DNA from: Oscillospiraceae bacterium | GTDB lineage: Bacteria > Bacillota_A > Clostridia > Oscillospirales > Oscillospiraceae | NCBI GenBank assembly: GCA_017415945.1 | Contig: JAFQDR010000055.1 | Span: 1 to 56,364, forward strand | Length of the DNA: 56,364 nucleotides | Direction: 5' to 3' | Part shown: positions 41,101 to 47,223 of the stretch, piece by piece | Layout: each line of letters opens with the position of its first letter | Position numbering within the stretch: position 1 is the first letter of the stretch | Notes under the pieces: generated by a model | Told to the model about the DNA's origin: nothing | The model's input: only the letters and a program-made list of their open reading frames with translations | The model's database searches: none | Program-made: the position numbers and the translations under genes

Positions 41101-42003
41101 TTACTTTATAACTCCTTCCATCATCTTCCGATAGCAATGCAGCGTAGCACGACAGTCTGCCAGACTGTCGTGTGCCACATCATCGCCCCAATCATAATCA
41201 TAGTACGCTGCACAAGTAGCAAGCTTCTGCCACTTGTAATCGCCTCGAAAATCGCTCCACTCACCATAGATCGGGGCGAACTCCATCATCACATCATAGA
41301 TCTCTGCATCCTTCGGAATTACAGCACCATAACCACGCAGCATATTCAGATCGAAATAATCATGATTATACCCGATGATCTTCTTTGCCCTGCCCAGAAT
41401 CGCATTGATCTTTGGCATCTCATGGTAGATGCTTGGAGCATCTTGTACCATTTCCGGACTGATATGATGGATTCTCTCAGCCCCTTTCCATTCCTTGACA
41501 TAGATCGGCTTGATATAGCTGTTGTACAGGGTGTTGCCGTTTCCGTCAATGATGGAGATTTGCAGCGGTTCGTCATCCGTACAATCCAGACCAGTCGTTT
41601 CGATGTCAATGACAATCTCATCCGCAGCTGCATCTGGTTCGCACTGAATCTGTTTGACAAGCTGCACCAGCATCTGATCGAGCTGGGCAACTGTCTCTTC
41701 CAGATTTGTGATGTAGTCCTGCTGTCTTTGTTGCTCCTGCTCTGCTGCTGCCTGACGCTGTGCAGCAAGTTCTTTTCTTCTGGCGTTCTTCTTGTCCCGA
41801 TACGGTTTCCAGAATGCGTTCAGTTCCTCCGGCGTAGCCTCATGTACTTCTTTTTCAGTGAAGTACACAAAGGTATTTCCGTTGTGATTGTGGTTCGCCC
41901 ACATTTCCTCACCGGCTGCATCGGGATTGACAACATAGCCGAGAGTTGCCCATTGTCTGGCTGTTCGGAGGTTTTCATCTTCAAGCCTGTTTCGTTCTCT
42001 CAT
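41101..42003 (-). CDS. DnaQ-like 3'-5' exonuclease
   Basis: 300 aa. The exonuclease domain starts near residue 125 with VIDIETTGLDCTD, has YNHDYFDLNMLRG in the middle, and ends with AHDSLADCRAT (DEDDh). The N-terminal 110 residues contain a short folded part (TARQWATLGYVVNPDA) and a coiled coil (KKNARRKELAAQRQAAAEQE). The catalytic acid set looks complete. It probably trims or proofreads DNA during element replication or repair. The ATG follows AAAGGAG. Confidence 0.87.
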   Translation of the reverse strand: MRERNRLEDENLRTARQWATLGYVVNPDAAGEEMWANHNHNGNTFVYFTEKEVHEATPEELNAFWKPYRDKKNARRKELAAQRQAAAEQEQQRQQDYITNLEETVAQLDQMLVQLVKQIQCEPDAAADEIVIDIETTGLDCTDDEPLQISIIDGNGNTLYNSYIKPIYVKEWKGAERIHHISPEMVQDAPSIYHEMPKINAILGRAKKIIGYNHDYFDLNMLRGYGAVIPKDAEIYDVMMEFAPIYGEWSDFRGDYKWQKLATCAAYYDYDWGDDVAHDSLADCRATLHCYRKMMEGVIK

Positions 42004-42013
42004 TGGTACTCCT

Positions 42014-42208
42014 TTACATCAAACCATTATGCCGGATAAGGGCAATGACGATGAAGGCAAAAGCAGATACAATCCACCCTCCCATAAAGCTACCACGCCA
42101 TTTCCCAATAAATAAATCTCGTTCCACCCAAGAGGCGATAATCCATCCTACAAAACAAATCGCTGTGATAATTGCCAATATGCCCTGAATCAAAAACATA
42201 AAATCCAT
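42014..42208 (-). CDS. 64-aa membrane protein
   Basis: Start chosen at the ATG at 42208 after AAGGAAGTG. Two helices (LIQGILAIITAICFVGWIIA and GGWIVSAFAFIVIALI) are separated by a short basic loop (VERDLFIGKWRG). Length and layout fit a small envelope accessory. Not recognised. Confidence 0.6.
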   Translation of the reverse strand: MDFMFLIQGILAIITAICFVGWIIASWVERDLFIGKWRGSFMGGWIVSAFAFIVIALIRHNGLM

Positions 42209-42255
42209 AGTATCACTTCCTTGCTTAATTTTACCCAAAGCCTTCATATGCTTAT

Positions 42256-42267
42256 CTGAAAAAGAAA
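42256..42267 (-). repeat. CTGAAAAAGAAA dispersed 12-mer
   Basis: Exact copy in the gap just after the ParB-like stop codon. Confidence 0.45.
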
Positions 42268-42272
42268 ATTGA

Positions 42273-43361
42273 TTATTTCTTGATGGCGTTAAGCAACTTC
42301 AAAAGCTGTTTCAGCACATCTTCTTCATACTCTGTTCCAATACTGGAGTAGGATGCAAAGATTGTCTGAAGCTCAATCATTTTCTCACCGACAAACGATG
42401 CAAGGGCATCCATAGGGGACTTGCTTTCAGAAATTGTGCTACATGTATCAACTTCTTCTGCAACCTCTTCTGCAACCGGCTCTGCCGTTTCCGCAGCATC
42501 CTCCATTGCAGAATCCATATCTGCATCCATTTCCATGTCTGCATCCATCACACCAAAATCATCTGCTGCCGATGAAAATGTGCTACATGTATCAACTTCT
42601 TCTGCAACCGGTTCGGCAACTGATTCTGTACTGCTTGTGGCAGATTTCTTTGGCTTTGGTGTTTTGGGCTTGCTCTGGTTCTTTGCCTTGACATCCTTGT
42701 GCTTGATGCCCTCAAAGCCTGTCTGTTCCAGCAGTTCCACCTGATCTTCTACATCCATCTTTGCAATCTCACTTGCAGTGGAGATGGATATATCACCGCT
42801 TTCGACAGCCTCCTTGACTGCCGGAATTGCATTCTTGTCTACATTCTGCATCTTTCCGACCTGAGCAGGGGAGACACCCAAAATTTCCGCAAGCTTTTCC
42901 CTGACACGACCAAACTTTTCACCGGCACTCTTTTTATCCTTCAAAATCTTGTCCACGATTTCGTAGGACTTCCACATTTCCGCATCGGAGATCTGTCTGG
43001 CACTAACATTCATCAGCACAATGTCAAGCAGCCTGTCGGAATCATCTGCATACTCCTGCACAAGGCAGGGGAGATAGCGTGATACATTCTCACCCTGATC
43101 GAGCAGATACTGCACCGCAGCTCTACGCCGGTGTCCGCTGATGATCTCATAACCGCCGGACTCCAACGGACGGACGATCAGATTGTCCTTGACTCCACCC
43201 TGTCCGAGGATGGTTTCCGCAAATTCTTCTACACGCTCTACAACAAAGAAGTTGTCAGCCGATTCGTGAAGTTCGGCAATGTCAATCATCTTGATGTTGT
43301 CCGTCATGGTATTCGCTGCAATGGCAGCGAGGTTAGAAAGCATCGTTTTTGCCATCCTCAT
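42273..43361 (-). CDS. parB: ParB/Spo0J-like partition protein
   Basis: 362 aa. ParB N-terminal domain with IVRPLESGGYEIISGHRRRA (about 63-82) and a helix-turn-helix around LAEILGVSPAQVGKMQNV. The C-terminal 140 residues are an acidic, repetitive linker (MDADMEMDADMDSAMED) and include EEVDTCST twice, each encoded by a copy of the 24-nt motif. With ParA it should partition the excised circular or replicating form. The ATG overlaps the ParA stop in ATGA. Confidence 0.88.
   Translation of the reverse strand: MRMAKTMLSNLAAIAANTMTDNIKMIDIAELHESADNFFVVERVEEFAETILGQGGVKDNLIVRPLESGGYEIISGHRRRAAVQYLLDQGENVSRYLPCLVQEYADDSDRLLDIVLMNVSARQISDAEMWKSYEIVDKILKDKKSAGEKFGRVREKLAEILGVSPAQVGKMQNVDKNAIPAVKEAVESGDISISTASEIAKMDVEDQVELLEQTGFEGIKHKDVKAKNQSKPKTPKPKKSATSSTESVAEPVAEEVDTCSTFSSAADDFGVMDADMEMDADMDSAMEDAAETAEPVAEEVAEEVDTCSTISESKSPMDALASFVGEKMIELQTIFASYSSIGTEYEEDVLKQLLKLLNAIKK
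42435..42458 (-). repeat. Dispersed 24-nt motif, copy 6 (in parB)
   Basis: Sense strand GAAGAA then GTTGATACATGTAGCACA, coding EEVDTCST. Confidence 0.65.
42579..42602 (-). repeat. Dispersed 24-nt motif, copy 7 (in parB)
   Basis: Identical over all 24 positions to copy 6, 144 bp away and in the same reading frame. The downstream bases differ. Confidence 0.65.
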
Positions 43362-44023
43362 TCACCTCTCATTACTTCGTTTGCAAGATCTTCGTAAGCA
43401 TGGACGATCTTCCATGCAGTAGGGCTTGGCGGTACAGCTCGATCACGGAAGTACGCCTCGATCGGCATTCCGTTCTTCAGGCTTTCACGCACCGTTTTGG
43501 AATAGGGAATTACTGTCTGCAAAAGTCTGTCTTGCAGGATTCTCCGAAATTCTCCAATCAGTTCTTCATCGTTTGCCTTTTGATACATGGTAACAAATAC
43601 ACCACCAAGTTTCACGCCCTGCCGGTTGATCTCATCCGTTACTTTTTTCAAACCGGCGATCTCAAACTCACCGAGGATTGTCGGAACATAGATCTTGTGG
43701 CAGTGACGGATGATGCTCTTGACCTCATCACTCATTGCAGGGGGCATATCAAACAGGATGTAGTCATAGTTGTCTGTTTCGCTCTCCTCGATCTCCGAGT
43801 AGCGTTCCCATGTGGTGTGTGAGATGTTCTCATACTCTGTCGGCAGGATGGCATTGGGAACGGTACTTGTCAGAAAGAACGAAAAGCAGTTTTCCTGTGT
43901 GTCGCAGTCAACAACCAGCACCTTCTTGCCGTTCTTCTGCAAGCTGTACGCCAGATTGATGACTGATGTGGTTTTTGCCACACCTCCCTTGTTATTAAAG
44001 ATTCCAATTTTTCTTGTTTTCAT
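43358..44023 (-). CDS. parA: ParA family partition ATPase
   Basis: 221 aa. The start is taken at the second ATG (44023), six bases after GGAGG; the first ATG abuts the ribosome site. Deviant Walker A KGGVAKTT near residue 13, VVDCDTQ near 39 and DYILFDMPPAM near 88 define a ParA/Soj ATPase. There is no N-terminal HTH, so autoregulation would need another protein, possibly the AbrB-like one upstream. Confidence 0.92.
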   Translation of the reverse strand: MKTRKIGIFNNKGGVAKTTSVINLAYSLQKNGKKVLVVDCDTQENCFSFFLTSTVPNAILPTEYENISHTTWERYSEIEESETDNYDYILFDMPPAMSDEVKSIIRHCHKIYVPTILGEFEIAGLKKVTDEINRQGVKLGGVFVTMYQKANDEELIGEFRRILQDRLLQTVIPYSKTVRESLKNGMPIEAYFRDRAVPPSPTAWKIVHAYEDLANEVMRGE

Positions 44024-44035
44024 GTCCATCCTCCT

Positions 44036-44485
44036 TTAGATGACTTCCAGACTATAGGTTTTGTTTCCGCTTTCAAGCGTATTTACTCGAATTCTGACTG
44101 GAATACCTTGTTTCCAATCTGATGCACTGCCGTACACTGCAATGATTTTGGAGAGTGCCTCATAGATCTTATCCGATGTAGTCGCATAAGCACGAGGTTC
44201 TTTACCGCAATGCCCGAACAGTACTGTATACTTTCCATTTCTCTTTTGATTTCCAGCAACCAGCATAACATCCTTCACATAGAATCCGCAGAGTTCGAAT
44301 GTGTCTCCGACACATTCATTCAGCTTGCGGGCAGGGATATGTCCGATCAACACATTTGCTGCAAATGCTTTCAATTCCGCTGCCGTTGTATCAGGGAATA
44401 CGGACTGAATTTTTGCAGTTAGACCTTCATCTACTTCTTCTGAAAAAGAAAGTGCAAAGTCATCTTGGTTCAAAATATCTGTCAT
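44036..44485 (-). CDS. Unknown protein upstream of parA
   Basis: 149 aa. After an acidic N-terminus (DDFALSFSEEVDEG) come a helix (AAELKAFAANVLIGH) and a beta-rich region (VKDVMLVAGNQKR, KYTVLFGHCG, IPVRIRVNTLESG). The beta-rich second half could be an OB-like or phage ssDNA-binding fold, but no family is recognised. It overlaps the AbrB-like gene by four bases; its codons carry one copy of the 12-mer repeat. Confidence 0.6.
   Translation of the reverse strand: MTDILNQDDFALSFSEEVDEGLTAKIQSVFPDTTAAELKAFAANVLIGHIPARKLNECVGDTFELCGFYVKDVMLVAGNQKRNGKYTVLFGHCGKEPRAYATTSDKIYEALSKIIAVYGSASDWKQGIPVRIRVNTLESGNKTYSLEVI
44440..44451 (-). repeat. CTGAAAAAGAAA dispersed 12-mer
   Basis: Exact copy; sense strand encodes part of LSFSEEVDE. 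Confidence 0.45.
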
Positions 44486-44793
44486 GTGTTCCTGCTCCCC
44501 TCAATCAATGCCGGATCAACCTTTGTCAGGATAATCCGTTCCTCTGCTTTATCTACTCGAAAGATGCACTCCGGTTTCAGGTTGAGCTTCTTCCGGATAG
44601 GGGATTGGATGGTGATTCGCCGATCTTCTGGAATACTGTTATACTTGTCACAGAGGATGTGTACATCGTTCCCTTCGTGGACAACTCTGTATCCTTGAAA
44701 GGAAAATACCTTCTTGGGCAGAAGAATCCTGCCAGCAGCATCCATAGATACATAGAGCTGCCCACCGACATAATGCAATCTGTTTTTCACCAT
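44482..44793 (-). CDS. AbrB/SpoVT-like transcription regulator
   Basis: 103 aa with two swapped-hairpin-like units: YVSMDAAGRILLPKKVFSF and RRITIQSPIRKKLNLKPECI, the second being a typical AbrB DNA-binding motif. It is the first gene after the integrase and upstream of ParA, well placed to control the leftward operon. The ATG follows AAAGGAAATG. Only 22 bp separate it from the integrase, so it is probably co-transcribed with it or reads from a promoter inside the integrase gene. Confidence 0.7.
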   Translation of the reverse strand: MVKNRLHYVGGQLYVSMDAAGRILLPKKVFSFQGYRVVHEGNDVHILCDKYNSIPEDRRITIQSPIRKKLNLKPECIFRVDKAEERIILTKVDPALIEGSRNT

Positions 44794-44815
44794 AATTTTT
44801 CATTTCCTTTCTTTA

Positions 44816-45835
44816 TTATTCGGTATTCAATACCGTTTGAAACTGTTGGGATACATACCGTTCCATCTTGCACGAGCTGGCACGTTTCATCTCATCAGTA
44901 CAATGCCCATAAACATCCAAAGTAAATGCAGCAGAATGATGTCCCATATTCTCTTGCAGTGTTTTTACATCGTCCCCAGCTTGCAGCGAAAGCACTGCAT
45001 ATGTATGCCGGAGATCGTGAAATCGCGTGTGTTCCAGACCGATCTTCCTTGCAACCTTGATAAAGCTGTTGTACACAGCATAGTGAGTGTAGTGCGTTCC
45101 TTTAGAGTTGGTGAATACATATTCACTATTAGAACGCCGTGAGCATTTGGCTGCATACAGCTGATGTATGATGAAGGAGGCAGGGTAGAGTCTTCGTGTC
45201 TTATTGTTTTTCAGACTGGTAAACTTATAAGTCCCACCCTTGCCCTTTTCCTTGACGAGCTGCCGGTACACATAAATTGATCCGCTATCGAAATCAATGC
45301 AATCCCATGTCAGTGCAATCAGTTCAGCCTGTCGCAGTCCTGTGAACACAGCCACAGTAAAGAGCAATTCTTTGTTATGCCCCTTGATTGCTTTCAGAAA
45401 GCGTTGCAGCTGTGCAGGTGTCAGAGGCTGTATATCCGGCTTGATCACACGAGGAAGGATTGTGGAGTCAGCAGGGTTATCATGGATGTGCTTTGCAGTT
45501 ACTGCAACGGACAAGCATTTGTGCAGCACTCCATGGATGTTCCGAATTGATTTAGGAGACAGCAATTCATCGATGCCCACACCCATTGATAAGCTGTTAA
45601 CAAAAAGCTGCACATCTTCGGAGGTAAGTTCGGTCAACCGAACATCGCCTAAAACACGATTGATGTGCAGCTTTACAGCTGTATCATAGGAGGAAAGCGT
45701 ACTTTCCTTTATATTGTTGCAGTAATGTGTCAACCAATGCTGTGTCCATTCTGAGAGAATTGATTGGCTGAAATCATGCGTGTCGATTGGAGTAAGACTT
45801 CGCATATATTCCAGCACATTCATACTTTTTTTCAT
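44816..45835 (-). CDS. int: Tyrosine integrase of the ICE
   Basis: 339 aa. A SAM-like core-binding domain (about 25-115) and a catalytic domain with R168 (FTGLRQAEL), Lys near 209 (LKNNKTRR), H273 and R276 (HDLRHTYA), H299 (MGHH) and nucleophile Y309 (LDVYGH). It catalyses site-specific insertion at the tRNA-Trp 3' end and, with an excisionase, excision. The N-terminal arm-binding domain appears short. The ATG follows GGAGTGATC. It lies about 150 bp from attR. No excisionase is recognised; the HTH protein at 5565 or a small unknown could serve. Confidence 0.95.
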   Translation of the reverse strand: MKKSMNVLEYMRSLTPIDTHDFSQSILSEWTQHWLTHYCNNIKESTLSSYDTAVKLHINRVLGDVRLTELTSEDVQLFVNSLSMGVGIDELLSPKSIRNIHGVLHKCLSVAVTAKHIHDNPADSTILPRVIKPDIQPLTPAQLQRFLKAIKGHNKELLFTVAVFTGLRQAELIALTWDCIDFDSGSIYVYRQLVKEKGKGGTYKFTSLKNNKTRRLYPASFIIHQLYAAKCSRRSNSEYVFTNSKGTHYTHYAVYNSFIKVARKIGLEHTRFHDLRHTYAVLSLQAGDDVKTLQENMGHHSAAFTLDVYGHCTDEMKRASSCKMERYVSQQFQTVLNTE

Positions 45836-45867
45836 TTGATCACTCCATTCATGTTGGTTACAAATCC

Positions 45868-45896
45868 ATTATACCAAAAGAACAAAAACAAATCAA
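45868..45896 (-). promoter_or_regulatory. Integrase promoter
   Basis: Minus-strand TTGATT (complement of 45891-45896), 17 bp, TATAAT (complement of 45868-45873), about 33 bp upstream of the integrase ATG. Confidence 0.75.
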
Positions 45897-45913
45897 CGTT
45901 GTACCATTGGATG

Positions 45914-45942
45914 TTGACGAGCTGTTATTAACATGATATAAT
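45914..45942 (+). promoter_or_regulatory. Outward promoter reading across attR
   Basis: TTGACG (45914-45919), 17 bp, TATAAT (45937-45942). It points out of the element through attR. In the excised circle the same promoter would read through attP into the element's left end at 2619. No good ORF follows it. Confidence 0.65.
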
Positions 45943-45987
45943 GAAAATGAACCTTTTAATCGGAGCGATTCATGGCAGAAAGGAAAA

Positions 45988-46010
45988 TTCGATTCCTTCC
46001 GCCCCTGCCA
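45988..46010 (+). repeat. attR core
   Basis: Exact 23-bp copy of the tRNA-Trp 3' end. The rest of the tRNA is absent here, so this is the inactive side of the insertion. Confidence 0.92.
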
Positions 46011-46040
46011 GCACAGCGTCTGTGCCGTTAGACGCATTTG

Positions 46041-46075
46041 AAAGCTTCCGAGTAATCGGGAGCTTTTCTTTTTGC
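46041..46075 (+). terminator. Original tRNA-Trp terminator, displaced by the insertion
   Basis: AAAGCTTCCGA (46041-46051) pairs with TCGGGAGCTTT (46056-46066, one G-T pair) with a GTAA loop, then a T-rich tract. It lies about 30 bp past the attR tRNA end, the distance expected if it once ended the tRNA transcript. Confidence 0.75.
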
Positions 46076-46137
46076 GATACGGTTTCCCATACCGAAAGAT
46101 CACAGGTCAGAAAAGTCCGATTTTTCGGCTTTACATA

Positions 46138-46166
46138 TTGAAATCCAAGGCAATATGCGGTATAAT
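46138..46166 (+). promoter_or_regulatory. Promoter of the CPBP protease gene
   Basis: TTGAAA (46138-46143), 17 bp, TATAAT (46161-46166), about 60 bp before the ATG. Confidence 0.65.
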
Positions 46167-46225
46167 ATAGGAGGTCGGACAGACTGATCAATACGAATTG
46201 ACAACCGCAAAAAAGGAGTGACGCT

Positions 46226-47032
46226 ATGTCAAAGTGCAGAAAATATCTCATCATCACATTTGCAATTACATTAGTCATCACGATATGCGGTTGGTTCTGT
46301 GGAGAAGATGTATTTGACTTCGCGCTCGCCATTGCAATGTTTATCCCATTGATCGCAGCGCTTTTTGCAGGTGCAGACATCAGTGAAATGGGATGGGGTA
46401 TCCGCTTGGAACTGAAAAGTCTGCTGCTCTTGCTCACAGCGTGGCTTTTGCCGACAGTAATGAGCATCATGGGAGGCGTGTTATATTACCTGGTGTTCCC
46501 CGAAGACTATGTTCACTCGGACGGATTCCTAAACCTGGTCTCCGATTCCCTCGCGCCGTTCATGCTCTTTGTTCCCTGTATTCTGGCACTTGGTGAAGAA
46601 ATCGGCTGGCGTGGTTTCCTCTATCCGGAGCTGAAGCAAAAATTCGGCAGAATCAAAGGACGGCTGCTGGGCGGTGTGATATGGGGCGCATGGCACTTCC
46701 CTGCTATGCTGGTTGCAGGATATGAATACGGCAGAGAATACATAGGCGCACCGTTGCTCGGCCTTTTTGCCTTTCCCCTTTTCTGCACAGCAGTAGGAAT
46801 CATTGCGGATTTTCTATACGAACAGTCAGAAAGCATATGGCTGCCCACTCTGTTCCACGCCTGCATCAACGCATCTCCGGGTTTGTGGTTTTTCAGAAAC
46901 GACCTGCATCCGGAACGCTCCATTTTCGGTCCATCGGAGATCGGGCTGATCGGTGTCATCCCCACCCTGTTTATCGCTGCGTTGCTATTGTATTATGAAA
47001 CGAAAAGCGATGCATCCACAGAACGGGAATGA
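46226..47032 (+). CDS. CPBP family intramembrane glutamic protease
   Basis: 268 aa with about seven or eight membrane helices. The three family motifs are present: GEEIGWRGFLYPEL (about 125), GAWHFPAML (about 153) and FHACINAS (about 211). Bacterial members include Abi/CAAX-like proteases linked to bacteriocin self-immunity or membrane-protein processing. No bacteriocin gene is visible nearby. The ATG follows AAAAAGGAGTG. First chromosomal gene past attR. Confidence 0.87.
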   Translation: MSKCRKYLIITFAITLVITICGWFCGEDVFDFALAIAMFIPLIAALFAGADISEMGWGIRLELKSLLLLLTAWLLPTVMSIMGGVLYYLVFPEDYVHSDGFLNLVSDSLAPFMLFVPCILALGEEIGWRGFLYPELKQKFGRIKGRLLGGVIWGAWHFPAMLVAGYEYGREYIGAPLLGLFAFPLFCTAVGIIADFLYEQSESIWLPTLFHACINASPGLWFFRNDLHPERSIFGPSEIGLIGVIPTLFIAALLLYYETKSDASTERE

Positions 47033-47075
47033 GCCTGTCAAAACAATTTTGCATGGATACGGGAACATGATTTAA

Positions 47076-47126
47076 ATAGGGTTACCCTATCAGCAAACCT
47101 CCGACATTTGATATCGGAAGTTTTTT
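47076..47126 (+). terminator. Palindrome and weak terminator after the CPBP gene
   Basis: A perfect ATAGGGT-T-ACCCTAT palindrome (47076-47090) is followed by a short TCCGA/TCGGA stem (47100-47104/47114-47118) and six T. The second element is a plausible weak rho-independent terminator. Confidence 0.5.
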
Positions 47127-47165
47127 ATGCTGAAGAATCCCTCTGCCCTTTAAATGTAAATCCTG

Positions 47166-47194
47166 TTGACAGATCATACTGAAAATGGTATAAT
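47166..47194 (+). promoter_or_regulatory. Promoter of the M4 peptidase gene
   Basis: TTGACA (47166-47171), 17 bp, TATAAT (47189-47194), with a leader of about 24 nt. Confidence 0.85.
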
Positions 47195-47223
47195 AATAAT
47201 ACTTTTCAGAATGGAGGATGAGC

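Larger units (their letters stand above)
2596..46010. mobile_element. Integrative and conjugative element (about 43.4 kb) inserted in the 3' end of tRNA-Trp
   Basis: The element is delimited by a 23-bp exact direct repeat (2596-2618 and 45988-46010) derived from the tRNA 3' end, with a tyrosine integrase next to the right repeat. Inside are a complete-looking mating system (relaxase, VirD4/TcpA, VirB4, PrgI/VirB3-like, VirB6-like, VirB2-like pilins) and plasmid-like maintenance genes (ParA, ParB, Ssb, topoisomerase III, Rep-like wHTH). Base composition is lower in GC than both flanks. Gene order resembles Tn1549/CTn-type elements, but the relaxase is MobV/Pre-like and no resistance cargo is present. 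All core genes look intact, so the element may still be mobile. Confidence 0.92.

Noticed and set aside
2619..45987. Antibiotic-resistance or metabolic cargo in the ICE
   Set aside because: Every sizeable gene was inspected; none resembles a known resistance determinant or metabolic enzyme.
45941..46141. 66-codon frame across attR after the outward promoter
   Set aside because: It is made of the attachment core plus host DNA and runs through the terminator hairpin; no ribosome site.
46226..47032. CPBP protein as bacteriocin immunity
   Set aside because: No bacteriocin precursor, modification or transport gene nearby; only the protease family can be claimed.
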